Shown here: positions 1-10,865 of the stretch, one piece after another
Layout of the letters: each line of letters begins with the position of its first letter
How positions within the stretch are numbered: position 1 is the stretch's first letter
Origin: a bacterium BRH_c32
Lineage (GTDB): Bacteria > Bacteroidota > Ignavibacteria > Ignavibacteriales > Melioribacteraceae
DNA length: 64,000 nt
Assembly: GCA_001516025.1 (NCBI GenBank)
Contig: LOEU01000037.1
Coordinates: forward strand, 62,001 to 126,000
Direction of reading: 5' to 3'
The notes under the pieces: model-generated
Told to the model about the DNA's origin: nothing
Database searches by the model: none
Seen by the model: the letters and a program-made list of their open reading frames with translations, nothing else
Position numbers and translations under genes: made by a program

Positions 1-1133
1 CCACCGCCTGTTGAAACGTGAGATACTTTATCATCAAGTCCGGCTTTTTTAATTGCAGCAGCAGAATCTCCGCCTCCAATAATTGTTTTTGCTCCATCCG
101 CAGTAGCATCTGCTAATGCCTGGGCAATTGCATCTGTACCTTTAGCAAAATTATCAAATTCAAAAACACCCATTGGACCATTCCAAAGAACTGTTTTGCT
201 CTTTCTGATAATCACACCAAATTCTTCAATTGTTTTTGGACCAATATCTAATCCTTGCTCATCGGAAGGGATCGAATCAATCTCAACTACATGTGAAGGT
301 GAGTCATTATTAAATTCTTTTGTAACTACTACGTCTTTAGGCAATATAACTTTTGCTTTAGAAGTCTTAAATCTTTCTAACATTTCTTTAGCTAAATCAA
401 TTTTTTCAGCTTCTAATAAAGAACCCCCAATTTCCAAACCCATAGCTTTATAGAAAGTATAAGCCATACCGCCGCCGATTAATAAATAATCAACGTTAGG
501 CAATAAATTTTCGATAACATCAATCTTTCCTGAGATTTTAGAACCTCCGAGGATTGCAGTGAATGGTCTTTCAGGATTAGAAACAGCACTTCCTAGATAA
601 TCAAGTTCTTTCTGCATTAAATAACCGGCAGCATTAATTTTAATATTTTTGGTTACACCTTCTGTAGATGCGTGAGCTCTATGAGCACTTCCGAAAGCAT
701 CATTAATATATACATCACCTAATTCGGCTAATTGAGAAGCAAATTCAGGATTATTCTTTTCTTCCTCAGCATGAAAACGTAAATTTTCTAATAGAAGCAC
801 TTCCCCATCTTTAAGAGAATTAACGATTGCTTTCACTTGATCACCGATACAATCAGAAGCAAATTTAACTTCACAATCTAAAAGTTCGCGTAAACGAACA
901 GCAACCGGCTTTAATGAATACTTAGGATTTGGAGAACCTTTTGGTCTGCCAAGATGGCTCATTAAAATAGTTTTTCCACCTTCTTTAATTATTTTTTTTA
1001 TCGTAGGCAATGCTGACGTAATTCTTATATCATCTGTTATCTGTAGATTTTCGTCAAAAGGTACGTTGAAATCTACTCTTACAAGTACTCTCTTTCCTTT
1101 AAGATCCACATTATCAATAGATAATTTTTTCAT
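1..1133 (-). CDS. pgk: phosphoglycerate kinase, C-terminal end cut by window
   Basis: Phosphoglycerate kinase converts 1,3-bisphosphoglycerate and ADP to 3-phosphoglycerate and ATP in cytosolic glycolysis. About 377 codons are present; the usual length is near 395, so only the last residues lie beyond the window edge. Visible family motifs are the N-terminal [14 protein letters not shown], the [10 protein letters not shown] substrate loop, [15 protein letters not shown], a GGSKISGK segment, the NGPMGVFE loop and the GGGDS nucleotide loop near the end. The ATG at 1133 has a GGAGG-like Shine-Dalgarno just upstream. It lies directly downstream of gap on the same strand, but a strong intrinsic terminator separates the two, so pgk probably depends on read-through or its own promoter. 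Identification is secure. Confidence 0.97.
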   Translation of the reverse strand, partial: MKKLSIDNVDLKGKRVLVRVDFNVPFDENLQITDDIRITSALPTIKKIIKEGGKTILMSHLGRPKGSPNPKYSLKPVAVRLRELLDCEVKFASDCIGDQVKAIVNSLKDGEVLLLENLRFHAEEEKNNPEFASQLAELGDVYINDAFGSAHRAHASTEGVTKNIKINAAGYLMQKELDYLGSAVSNPERPFTAILGGSKISGKIDVIENLLPNVDYLLIGGGMAYTFYKAMGLEIGGSLLEAEKIDLAKEMLERFKTSKAKVILPKDVVVTKEFNNDSPSHVVEIDSIPSDEQGLDIGPKTIEEFGVIIRKSKTVLWNGPMGVFEFDNFAKGTDAIAQALADATADGAKTIIGGGDSAAAIKKAGLDDKVSHVSTGG

Positions 1134-1160
1134 TTATTCCTCCAAAAAATATATACAAAT

Positions 1161-1195
1161 AAAAAAGACGCAGCCTTAAAAAGGGACTGCGTCTA
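1161..1195 (-). terminator. intrinsic terminator between gap and pgk
   Basis: A perfect 8-bp inverted repeat (AGACGCAG at 1166-1173, CTGCGTCT at 1187-1194) is followed, read on the minus strand, by a run of six T. It starts about 22 bases after the gap stop codon. This is a classic Rho-independent terminator for gap; the partial-termination role is inference. Confidence 0.85.
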
Positions 1196-1216
1196 ATTAA
1201 ACTATTTACATTACAA

Positions 1217-2384
<1,168 letters not shown>

Positions 2385-2456
2385 TTATAATTGATTAATT
2401 TTTATAAAACATATTTTTATTTAAGTTCCACAATTTTTAAATATCGCAGGTGAATA

Positions 2457-3137
2457 ATGCCCTCTTCAGATTTCTTGAAATATGTTCCAATATTTATGGA
2501 ACTTCCTGAAGCAACGCTCGAAAAAATTGAGTTAGTTGGCTCTCGTAGAAATTTCGAAAAAGATCAGATTATATTGTTGGAAGAAGAAGTCGGTTCTGCT
2601 CTTTTTATGATAGTAACCGGAAAAGTAAAAGTTTCTCGTTCCAGCAGCGATGGAAGAGAAGTAATTCTTACGATTTTATCCGAAAGTGATTTCTTCGGTG
2701 AAATGGCTATCTTAGATGGACTTACACGTTCGGCGACTGTAACTGCTACTGAACCAACAGAACTTTTTATGATCCAAAGAAAAGAGTTTTTGGATTTATT
2801 AAAGACATATCCTGAAATATCCATATCTCTTTTGCAAGAACTAACTAAAAGATTGCGAGCCGCTGATATGAAAATTAAAGCTCTTTCTTTAAAAGATGCG
2901 GAAGGCAAAGTAGCTACTGTTATTTTGCAGCTTGCAGATGATATCGGAATGATAAAGCGAGGTATCGTGGAAATTGAGAAACTTCCTTTGCAGCAAGATT
3001 TAGCAAATATGGCAGGAACTTCGAGAGAAACAATTTCAAGAACACTCCATTCATTTGCAAAAAAAGGTTTAATAGAATTAGAAGTCTCTAAATTAAGAAT
3101 TCTAGATTACGAAAAATTTAAAGAAACATATATTTAA
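2457..3137 (+). CDS. Crp/Fnr-family transcription regulator
   Basis: A 226-residue cytosolic DNA-binding regulator. Residues about 15-125 form the cyclic-nucleotide-binding beta-roll, with the phosphate-binding cassette FFGEMAILDG followed by TRSATV, which retains the Glu and Arg-Ser typical of CRP-like effector binding. A long dimer helix follows, then a winged HTH near residues 175-205 with recognition helix SRETISRTL. The ETISR part matches the Fnr ExxSR pattern. There are no cysteines, so an oxygen-sensing iron-sulfur cluster as in Fnr is ruled out. The stop codon abuts the TTG start of the PHP gene, implying a two-gene operon. Effector and targets are unknown; palindromes upstream of this gene and of relA/spoT are candidate sites. 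Confidence 0.9.
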   Translation: MPSSDFLKYVPIFMELPEATLEKIELVGSRRNFEKDQIILLEEEVGSALFMIVTGKVKVSRSSSDGREVILTILSESDFFGEMAILDGLTRSATVTATEPTELFMIQRKEFLDLLKTYPEISISLLQELTKRLRAADMKIKALSLKDAEGKVATVILQLADDIGMIKRGIVEIEKLPLQQDLANMAGTSRETISRTLHSFAKKGLIELEVSKLRILDYEKFKETYI

Positions 3138-3956
3138 TTGGAAAAAGTCGATCTTCACACTCATACATATTTATCAGACGGTGTATATTCGCCTACTGAA
3201 GTAGTGAAATTAGCATCGGATAGAGGAATTTCTATACTTAGTATTACAGATCATGATAATATGAGTGGGATAGAGGAAGCTATTTCGGCAGCGAATGAAT
3301 ATGGGATTGAGATCATTCCCGGAGTAGAGATTAGTACAGATATAGAAGACCGTGAAGTCCATATCCTCGGCTATTTTATGGATTTAAAGGATGAAGAACT
3401 TAAAAAGTATCTCTCCTTCTTCAGAGATGAACGATTTCATAGGGCAAAAAGAATTATTATGAAATTGAATAAATTAGGTATCAGGATTTCAATGGACGAC
3501 GTTCTGGTCCATGCAAATAATTCTGCGATAGGAAGACCACATATTGCTTATGCACTTTTAGATTTAGGATATATTGAGAATTACTATCATGCCTTTGACA
3601 AATATATCGGAGATAACGGGCCTGCTTATGAAAGAAAAATTCACGTTTCACCTCAAAGTGCTCTAAAAATAATAAGTGACTCCGGCGGGCTTTCTTTTAT
3701 TGCTCATCCTGCTAATATGAAAGAATCAATTATACTTGCATTAATTAATGCCGGGATTGATGGAATTGAGGTGGTTCATCCAAGTCATTCCGATTCACAA
3801 GTCAAATTTTATAAAGGGATCGTTGCTCAATATTGTCTTTTAGCATCGGGCGGTTCTGATTTCCATGGTGGTAAGAAAAATGATGATGCCTATTTAGGTA
3901 AGTTTTATATTACACCCTCTTATATTAATACTATGAAAAAAATGCTTCTACGATAA
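3138..3956 (+). CDS. PHP-domain phosphoesterase (TrpH/RNase AM-like)
   Basis: A 272-residue PHP-family metal-dependent phosphoesterase. Metal-ligand motifs are VDLHTHTYLSDG at the N-terminus, SITDHDN, PGVEIS, AHPA and the C-terminal GGSDFHG. Relatives act on 3',5'-nucleoside bisphosphates or the 5' ends of short RNAs; the exact substrate here cannot be assigned. The start is a TTG immediately after the TAA of the upstream regulator (TAATTG). No in-frame ATG precedes the VDLHTH motif, so TTG is the best choice and translational reinitiation is likely. The pairing with a Crp/Fnr gene suggests joint expression but does not define a function. Confidence 0.85.
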   Translation: MEKVDLHTHTYLSDGVYSPTEVVKLASDRGISILSITDHDNMSGIEEAISAANEYGIEIIPGVEISTDIEDREVHILGYFMDLKDEELKKYLSFFRDERFHRAKRIIMKLNKLGIRISMDDVLVHANNSAIGRPHIAYALLDLGYIENYYHAFDKYIGDNGPAYERKIHVSPQSALKIISDSGGLSFIAHPANMKESIILALINAGIDGIEVVHPSHSDSQVKFYKGIVAQYCLLASGGSDFHGGKKNDDAYLGKFYITPSYINTMKKMLLR

Positions 3957-4035
3957 TCCACAAAGGTATTAAATTCTATACTTCCTTAATCAACAAAAAA
4001 TTGTAAATTTGTAAAAACTTTTCATGGAGATATAA

Positions 4036-6243
4036 ATGAGATTAAAAATCTCGATACTTCTATTAATAATTACTACTTATACAAATGCTCAAATATGGCA
4101 GAACTATTCCGATATGAAAAACATAAAAGGAATTGCCGCTTCCGATACATATATTTGGAGTGCTACAAGCGGAGGTATCTCAGCATTCGATACCAAAGAA
4201 AACCTATTTGAGATTATAAATAAAACTGCCGGTTTGAGCAGTCAAATTATCACTTCAATTGGTGTAGATAAATCGGGAAAAATATGGATCGGCTCTTTTG
4301 AAGGTTTTATTAATGTGTATGACCCGAAAGATAAATCTCTCGTTAAAATAAACGATATTGCTAATACTACTAAAAGTCAAAAGCAGATCAACGATATTTA
4401 TATATCGAATGATACAGCATTTGTTTCTACTGACTTTGGATTATCTTTAATAAACACATCAACTTTTACATTTTTAGATTCATTTCTAAAACTCGGAACA
4501 TTTGCCTCTGAAGTTAAAGTAAGAAATTCTTTCAAGAAAAATCTATTATATGTGGCAACTGAAAGTGGTATTGCAGTTCAAAAACTGGGAGCACAAAATT
4601 TATTAGCTCCTGAATCATGGAATAATTTTAATCTATTTTCTGATATTAAAGTTTCTAATATTAATAAAATTGGTTTCTTTCAAAATAAATTAATAGCTGC
4701 AACTAATACCGGCGTTTATTCGCTTGGAGAGAATAATGTTTGGAATCTCATTGCTCTTGGCGGAATTAATGTAAAAGATATTTATACTTTTCAAAATGAA
4801 CTTTTAATGGTTACTTCAAGCGAACTTTATTCGATTTCTGAAATCAATTCTATAATTTCCATTTATTCAAATAATCAATTAATCTTCACATCTGTTGTTA
4901 AAAATTCATTAGGTACTTTTATTGGTTCTGATAAGGGATTGGTTAAAGTATCTGCGAACAATTCTAATATTCTTATTCCCGAAGGTCCAACGAGTAATAA
5001 CTTTATAAATATATCAGTTGATAATAAAAGTAACCTCTGGGTTGCAACCGGAAGAGATGTTTATGGTATCGGAGTTTTTCAATTCGATGGCTCTTCTTGG
5101 AAAGACTACAATATCACAACTAATCCAGAATTAGTTTCAAATGCTTATCATAATGTTTTTGCTTCTTCGGAGGGGACAATTTATTTTGCTAATTGGGGTC
5201 GTGGTTTTAGTACTTTTAAAGATGGTGTTTTTAATAACTATAATGCCAAAACAAGCGACTTGGTAGGAATTCCTGCCGATCCTAGTTTTATTGTAATATA
5301 TGATTTAAAATCAGATTCACGCGGGAATATTTGGATGACTAATCTTCAATCCGCTTCCAGAAAACCTTTATCTGTGATGACTCCTGAGAAGAAATTTTAT
5401 CATTATGAATTTAAAAGCCCACTAATTAATGAGAATGAATTAATCGGTAATTTAGTAATTGACCAGAACGATAGAAAGTGGTTTGCAGTAACAGTCGGCG
5501 ACCGAGGTTTATATTACTATGATGAGAATAAAACTTTTGATAACCTAACCGATGATCAGTTAGGTTATTTTGGACGTAATGATGGGTTGATTAGTGATGA
5601 GATTACAAGTTTAGCGGTTGATCTGAGGGGACAGCTTTGGATTGGTACGAATCAAGGAATAAGTCTTATTCCGGATGTCGCAAAACCCAAGATTACAAAT
5701 GCTGTGGCACTATCTTTAAGAAGCCAATCTATATCATCGATATTAGTTGATCCGCTTAATAATAAATGGATTGCCACAAAAAATGGAATCTATTATTTCT
5801 CTTCTGACGGAATTCAACTATTAGAGCATTACACAATAGAAAATAGCCCACTACCGACAAACGATATTAAAAATCTTGCTTTCGATAAAAAGAAAGGGAT
5901 TTTATATGCCGGATCAGATTATGGATTAACTTCATTAAAAACGTCAGCGCTACTTCCACAGGAGAGTTTTACAGAATTATTCGTTTATCCTAATCCCCTT
6001 TATCTTGATGGGAATAGTGTAAAACTTACTATTGAAGGATTGGTGCAAAATAGCAAAATAAAAATCTTCTCAGTTTCGGGTCAGATGATTAATGAAATTA
6101 CGACTCCGGGCGGAAGTGTTGCTTTTTGGGATGGAAAAGATTTAGATGGTAAATATGTTGCTAGCGGTATTTATATCATTGTCGCTTATGATGCCGAAGG
6201 AAATAATTCCACTACTTCAAAAGTGGCGGTAATTAATAAATGA
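4036..6243 (+). CDS. PorZ-like beta-propeller protein with T9SS sorting domain
   Basis: A 735-residue exported protein with signal peptide MRLKISILLLIITTYTNA. It carries two-component-regulator-type propeller repeats: GKIWIGSFEG, NLWVATG, GNIWMTN, GQLWIGTNQG and NKWIATKNG. It ends in a T9SS C-terminal domain from about residue 650 (FVYPNP, then KIKIFSVSGQ and GIYIIVAY). The opening IWQNYSDMKNIKGIA, followed by ATSGGISAFD and an INDIYISNDTAFVSTDFGLS segment, resembles PorZ, the T9SS attachment-complex component known to bind anionic LPS in Porphyromonas. No kinase or HTH domain is present, so it is not a hybrid two-component sensor. PorU and PorV are encoded 30 kb away. It overlaps the next start by four bases (ATGA). 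The PorZ assignment rests on pattern recognition and is probable, not certain. Confidence 0.7.
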   Translation: MRLKISILLLIITTYTNAQIWQNYSDMKNIKGIAASDTYIWSATSGGISAFDTKENLFEIINKTAGLSSQIITSIGVDKSGKIWIGSFEGFINVYDPKDKSLVKINDIANTTKSQKQINDIYISNDTAFVSTDFGLSLINTSTFTFLDSFLKLGTFASEVKVRNSFKKNLLYVATESGIAVQKLGAQNLLAPESWNNFNLFSDIKVSNINKIGFFQNKLIAATNTGVYSLGENNVWNLIALGGINVKDIYTFQNELLMVTSSELYSISEINSIISIYSNNQLIFTSVVKNSLGTFIGSDKGLVKVSANNSNILIPEGPTSNNFINISVDNKSNLWVATGRDVYGIGVFQFDGSSWKDYNITTNPELVSNAYHNVFASSEGTIYFANWGRGFSTFKDGVFNNYNAKTSDLVGIPADPSFIVIYDLKSDSRGNIWMTNLQSASRKPLSVMTPEKKFYHYEFKSPLINENELIGNLVIDQNDRKWFAVTVGDRGLYYYDENKTFDNLTDDQLGYFGRNDGLISDEITSLAVDLRGQLWIGTNQGISLIPDVAKPKITNAVALSLRSQSISSILVDPLNNKWIATKNGIYYFSSDGIQLLEHYTIENSPLPTNDIKNLAFDKKKGILYAGSDYGLTSLKTSALLPQESFTELFVYPNPLYLDGNSVKLTIEGLVQNSKIKIFSVSGQMINEITTPGGSVAFWDGKDLDGKYVASGIYIIVAYDAEGNNSTTSKVAVINK

Positions 6244-8195
6244 TAGATATTGTAAATCTTTCTATTCAATTTACGGGTGAAGATTTATTTAGTGATGTAA
6301 ATCTAAAAATAAATCGTGGTGATAAAATTGCCTTAGTTGGTTCAAATGGGAGCGGAAAATCAACATTCCTAAAACTTCTAACCGGCACCGAAAAACCGGA
6401 AACAGGCAAACTATTATTTCCTCGAAATTTTAGACAGGGTTATTTGCCGCAAGATTTTTTGGCATTTCGGGGTAGATCTCTCTTTGATGAAGTAAAAAGT
6501 TCGATGGAAAATTTGATAGGCCTTCATCAACGTGAAGAACACTTAATTGAAATGTTGAATTCTGAAGGAATTGAAATTGAAGAAAGAAATAGCATTCTTG
6601 ATGAATTAGGCGAAATTACAATCGAGAAAGAAAATTCCGAATTTTATAGCATCGATAATAAGATCGAAAAAGTACTTATAGGACTTGGATTCAAAGAGAG
6701 CGATTTCAGAAGATTTACTGAGGAATTTTCAGGCGGCTGGCAGATGAGAATTCATCTAGCGAAAATCCTTCTAGGCAATAATGATCTAATTCTATTAGAT
6801 GAACCGACAAATCACCTTGATATTGATACAGTAGATTGGGTAACAAATTATTTAATAAATCTAAAATGCGCCATCCTGCTAGTTTCACATGATCATTATT
6901 TTATTAATAAAGTAACAAGCAAGACAATAGAGATATATAATAAAAAAGTTACTTTCTATAATGGAGTTTATGATAAATATCTGCGCTATAAAGAAGAAAG
7001 AGAAATTCAACTTAGAAGCGAATTAAAAAATAAAGAAAAAAGAATTAAAGAGATTGAGAGTTTTGTTGAACGTTTCCGTTTCAAGGCATCTAAAGCGCGA
7101 CAAGTTCAAAGCAGAATCAAAATGCTAGACAAGATTGAAATTACAGAAGTAAGCGAAAAAGAAAATAATTTAGCGATGCGCTTTCCCAATCCACCTGCCT
7201 CCGGAAGCGTACCTATTGAAGTTAGTCATCTTTCAAAATATTATTCTTCACTTCAGGTTTTTTCCGATATTAATTTAGAAATTCATCGTGGGGATAAAAT
7301 CGCTATAATCGGTCCAAATGGAGCAGGCAAAACTACATTCGCAAAATTAATTGCAGGTAAAATTGAACCAAGCTCGGGTACAGTAAAATTAGGACATAAT
7401 TCATTTCTATCCTTTTTCGCACAGGAAGCTACCGAAGATCTTAATCTGGAAAATGAAATCATTGATGAAGTTTCTGCAATTAATGAAGATGTTACTTTAG
7501 GACAATTGAGATCTCTTCTTGGTTCTTTCCTCTTTTCCGAAGATGATGTGTTTAAGAAAATAAAGGTTCTCTCAGGCGGGGAGAAAAGTCGTGTAGCTCT
7601 TGCTAAGCTTCTTCTAACCAAATCAAACGTTATTATTTTAGATGAACCGACTAATCACTTGGATGTCTCTTCAAAAGCCAAACTTCAAAAGGCTTTAATT
7701 AATTTTCCCGGGACTTTATTAATCGTTTCGCATGATATTGATTTTCTTAATCCTATAATTAATAAGGTTCTGGAATTAAGAGATTGCAGTGCTAATTTTT
7801 ATATGGGTAATCTCGATTATTATTTTTATAAAAAGAAGGAACAATCAGAAAACGATCGAATGATAGAGGAGAAGACTCTCACTTCATCTAAAGAAACTCG
7901 TAAAGACCAGAAAAGAATAGAAGCCGAAGTAAGAAAAAAAAGACATGATGCCACGAAAGTATTAAAGAAAAAAGTTGATTCAATTGAAGAAGAAATTGCA
8001 AATTTGGAAGAACTAATAAGTACGACTGAAAAAGAATTACTAAACCCGGAAATATTCAGTAATCCGGCTTTAGCGAAAGAAAAAAGCAAACTCTATGATA
8101 GTTCAAAGGCAATATTGCAAGAGAAAATGATTAATTGGGAAGAATTAACTTCCCAATTAATTGAGATTGAGGAAAGTTTTAATAAACTACTTTAG
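6240..8195 (+). CDS. ABC-F family ATP-binding protein
   Basis: A 651-residue soluble protein with two ABC ATPase domains and no membrane segments, typical of ABC-F translation factors (Uup/EttA/YdiF types) that act at the ribosomal E site. Domain 1 has Walker A GSNGSGKST, signature FSGGWQMR and Walker B LILLDEPTNHLD. Domain 2 has GPNGAGKTT, LSGGEKSR and VIILDEPTNHLD. The linker (about residues 245-320) is helical and basic. The C-terminus (about 540-651) is a charged coiled coil as in Uup/YdiF. It starts inside the stop of the PorZ-like gene and converges with the ROK kinase gene, overlapping it by nine bases. The subfamily is not resolvable by eye; an antibiotic-protection role is possible but unsupported. 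Confidence 0.93.
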   Translation: MIDIVNLSIQFTGEDLFSDVNLKINRGDKIALVGSNGSGKSTFLKLLTGTEKPETGKLLFPRNFRQGYLPQDFLAFRGRSLFDEVKSSMENLIGLHQREEHLIEMLNSEGIEIEERNSILDELGEITIEKENSEFYSIDNKIEKVLIGLGFKESDFRRFTEEFSGGWQMRIHLAKILLGNNDLILLDEPTNHLDIDTVDWVTNYLINLKCAILLVSHDHYFINKVTSKTIEIYNKKVTFYNGVYDKYLRYKEEREIQLRSELKNKEKRIKEIESFVERFRFKASKARQVQSRIKMLDKIEITEVSEKENNLAMRFPNPPASGSVPIEVSHLSKYYSSLQVFSDINLEIHRGDKIAIIGPNGAGKTTFAKLIAGKIEPSSGTVKLGHNSFLSFFAQEATEDLNLENEIIDEVSAINEDVTLGQLRSLLGSFLFSEDDVFKKIKVLSGGEKSRVALAKLLLTKSNVIILDEPTNHLDVSSKAKLQKALINFPGTLLIVSHDIDFLNPIINKVLELRDCSANFYMGNLDYYFYKKKEQSENDRMIEEKTLTSSKETRKDQKRIEAEVRKKRHDATKVLKKKVDSIEEEIANLEELISTTEKELLNPEIFSNPALAKEKSKLYDSSKAILQEKMINWEELTSQLIEIEESFNKLL

Positions 8196-9149
8196 AAATT
8201 CTTCGGCTAAAGCAATGCCCCCAAATAATGGAGCATCATCGCCTAACTTTGTATAATTAATTTTAACGTGAGCACCTGATTCTTTTAAAACATTCTCTTT
8301 GAAAGTTTTTTTAATTCTCGGGATAAAGTAAGAGTGCATTGCTTCGACCACACCACCACCTACAACAATCGTATCAAGATTAAGAATTGTTGTAACGTTT
8401 CCGAGAACCGTACCGATTATATCAGCGGCATTATTAATATGTTGAATTGCAACTTTATCTTTTTTCTTAAGTGCATTTAAGAGAGCTTTGCTTTTTATGC
8501 TCTTCTTTTCGGTTATATATTCTTTAAGTACGCTTTTCTTTCCACTTTTAATATCTTTAGTGATTCCCTTTACTATTGCAGGTCTCGCAGCAGAAAGTTC
8601 AAAAGTAATTCTTGATTTATTTGAGAAATTACCCTTTGGATCGATATGAATATGACCAATTTCACCGGCATAAAAAGAAGAGCCGCGATATATTTTACCA
8701 TCAAAGAATAATGCACCACCAATACCAGTCCCAACAAATATTACGAGCATATTATTTACTTCATCATTATACTCAAATCTTTTAATTCCGAGTCCGGCTA
8801 GATTAACGTCATTCTCAATTAAAACAGGAATGTTTACATATTTAGCCATTCCCTCTTTTATATTAAAGTTTTTAATACCCAGATTTGGAGCGTCTCCAAT
8901 AATTCCGGTATTAGGGTTTACTGTTCCGGGAACTCCGAGACTAATTGCTTTAATATCACTTTGTGTTAGTTGATTTTCACCTAAGAGTTGTTCCACAGAA
9001 GCCGCAATCCCTTTTAATAGACTTTCTTTTCCCTTGGAAGGATCAGTTGGGATCTTAACACGAGACACGATTTCATTTTTTGAATTAACTAAAGCTGATA
9101 ATATTTTTGTTCCGCCTAAATCTACTGCAATTATTTTTTTTGTTTCCAT
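8187..9149 (-). CDS. ROK-family sugar kinase (glucokinase-like) without zinc motif
   Basis: ROK-family kinases phosphorylate glucose or related hexoses with ATP. Visible are the ATP loop AVDLGGTKI at the N-terminus, the catalytic region IENDVNLAGLG, GTGIGGALFFDGKIYRG and EIGHIHIDPKG. After the conserved histidine, most ROK proteins have a CxCGxxGCxE zinc motif. Here the stretch reads GNFSNKSRITFE, so the zinc cysteines are absent while the following Glu is kept. The ATG at 9149 is preferred to an in-frame TTG at 9161 because a GGAAGAG Shine-Dalgarno precedes it. With pgi and the glucan enzymes in the window, glucose is a sensible substrate, but this is inference. The gene is divergent from bshC. 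Confidence 0.88.
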   Translation of the reverse strand: METKKIIAVDLGGTKILSALVNSKNEIVSRVKIPTDPSKGKESLLKGIAASVEQLLGENQLTQSDIKAISLGVPGTVNPNTGIIGDAPNLGIKNFNIKEGMAKYVNIPVLIENDVNLAGLGIKRFEYNDEVNNMLVIFVGTGIGGALFFDGKIYRGSSFYAGEIGHIHIDPKGNFSNKSRITFELSAARPAIVKGITKDIKSGKKSVLKEYITEKKSIKSKALLNALKKKDKVAIQHINNAADIIGTVLGNVTTILNLDTIVVGGGVVEAMHSYFIPRIKKTFKENVLKESGAHVKINYTKLGDDAPLFGGIALAEEFLK

Positions 9150-9239
9150 TGGCTCTTCCAAAGTTATGTTATTATGTTATTTACTAATTTATTAAATTTT
9201 ATCTTATTATTTGATATTTTTTCTAATTAAGGAGATTAA

Positions 9240-10865
9240 ATGTTTGTTAATTTCTCAGATATACCCGGTAGTCAAAATCTGTTTCTTGATTACCTGCATG
9301 AATTTGATAATGTAACTAAATTTTTTTCAAAGAATTTTAGAGATATAGATAATTACGCCGATCACTTCAAAGAATTGTCAACAAGTGATAAATGCAATAG
9401 ACAAGTTCTAATAGATATTGTTAAAAATCAATATAAAGATTTTAAAATTTCTAAACAGACCGAAATAAATATAAACTTATTTGAATCAAAAAGAACATTG
9501 GCGGTAGTAACTGGACAGCAATTAGGATTTTTTGGAGGCCCATTATACACTCTATACAAAACAATTTCGGCAATTAAACTTGCCCTATGGCTAAAAGAAA
9601 ATTTTGAGGGTTATAATTTTATACCTGTTTTTTGGCTTGAAGGAGATGACCACGACTTCGATGAAATTCGTTCGCTTAATATTATTGCAAACGATAATTC
9701 AATTAAAGAATTAACCTACGATAAAGAAATAGCTAATGATCTAAACAGAGGTCCTGTTGCTTCTCTTAAATTGAATGATTCTTTTAATGAATTATTAGGT
9801 GAGATAAAAGAAAATTTAAGAGAGACAGACTTTACTAAAGATTTATTTGAATTAATCGAAAAATGCTACTACATAGGTTCTACTTTTAATATTTCAATGA
9901 AGAAATTGCTAATCCTGCTATTTGATGAATATGGATTAGTAGTTTTCGACCCAACAGACAAAAAAGTAAAAGAATCATTAAAACCAATTTTTCAAAATGA
10001 GGTTACAAATTTCTCTAAAAGTTCTGCTCTTTTAGTTGAAAGAAGCGCAGAATTAGAAGAGTTGTATCATGCACAAGTGAAAGTAAAACCGATAAATCTT
10101 TTTTATAACGATGGTAACGAGCGACTTCTAATTGAACCTGTCGAAAATGAATTTAGACTCAAAGGGAAAAGGAAAAAATTCTCTAAAGAAGAAATCCTAA
10201 ATGAAATAGAAAATAATCCGGAAAAATTCAGTCCTAATGTATTGCTTAGACCAATATGTCAAGATACTCTGCTACCGACTGCATTTTATATCGGTGGACC
10301 AAGTGAGATAAGCTATTTCGCTCAACTTACTCCATTATATGAATTAAATAATTTGGTGCAACCTATTATATATCCAAGAGCATCAGCGGTAATAATTGAA
10401 AAACAGTTTTCTAATTTGCTTTCAAAATATCAATTGAATTACACAGACCTATTTAGAGATGAATCATCACTGAACGAAAAAGTATTGTCAAAGATTTCTG
10501 ATTTTGCAAGTAATGATCTTTTTGAAGGGATAGAGAAAACTTATAGTGATGAATTTAATAAGCTTAATAGCCGTATTGAAATTATAGATAAAAATCTGAT
10601 GATGGTTTCGGAGAAAACATTATCAAAGATTCTTCAGCTTCTAAATAATCTTAAGGATAAAACAAAAGAAGCCGAGATAAGAAAACATGATGTTGCTATT
10701 AAACAATTGGAGAAGATGAAGAATAATCTATATCCATTAAATAATTTGCAGGAGAGAGAACTTAGTTTTATTCACTTTACAAATAAATACGGTATCGATT
10801 TCGTAAAATTATTATTCAATCAACTGAAAATAAATAAGTTCGAGCACCAAATAATAGAGATCTAA
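9240..10865 (+). CDS. bshC: bacillithiol biosynthesis cysteine-adding enzyme BshC
   Basis: BshC adds cysteine to glucosaminyl-malate in the last step of bacillithiol synthesis, a cytosolic low-molecular-weight thiol. The 541-residue length matches the family. Recognisable blocks are VVTGQQLGFFGGPLYT, then FIPVFWLEGDDHDFDE, LRPICQDTLLPTAFYIGGPSEISYF and a C-terminal coiled coil. A clear AAGGAG Shine-Dalgarno precedes the ATG. It is divergent from the ROK kinase and converges with aroA, overlapping it by four bases. bshA and bshB are not in the window. The presence of bshC implies bacillithiol or a similar thiol in this organism. Confidence 0.95.
   Translation: MFVNFSDIPGSQNLFLDYLHEFDNVTKFFSKNFRDIDNYADHFKELSTSDKCNRQVLIDIVKNQYKDFKISKQTEININLFESKRTLAVVTGQQLGFFGGPLYTLYKTISAIKLALWLKENFEGYNFIPVFWLEGDDHDFDEIRSLNIIANDNSIKELTYDKEIANDLNRGPVASLKLNDSFNELLGEIKENLRETDFTKDLFELIEKCYYIGSTFNISMKKLLILLFDEYGLVVFDPTDKKVKESLKPIFQNEVTNFSKSSALLVERSAELEELYHAQVKVKPINLFYNDGNERLLIEPVENEFRLKGKRKKFSKEEILNEIENNPEKFSPNVLLRPICQDTLLPTAFYIGGPSEISYFAQLTPLYELNNLVQPIIYPRASAVIIEKQFSNLLSKYQLNYTDLFRDESSLNEKVLSKISDFASNDLFEGIEKTYSDEFNKLNSRIEIIDKNLMMVSEKTLSKILQLLNNLKDKTKEAEIRKHDVAIKQLEKMKNNLYPLNNLQERELSFIHFTNKYGIDFVKLLFNQLKINKFEHQIIEI

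Noticed and set aside
2457-3137. Oxygen-sensing Fnr
   Set aside because: The protein has no cysteines at all, so it cannot carry the iron-sulfur cluster; it was kept as a Crp/Fnr-family regulator of unknown effector.
3991-4015. TAAATTTG promoter-like box before the PorZ-like gene
   Set aside because: No matching TTG element lies 17-23 bases upstream, so it is not better than chance in AT-rich DNA.
4036-6243. Hybrid two-component sensor controlling glycan use
   Set aside because: Only propeller repeats and a T9SS tail are present; no kinase, receiver or HTH domain, so it cannot be a sensor-regulator.
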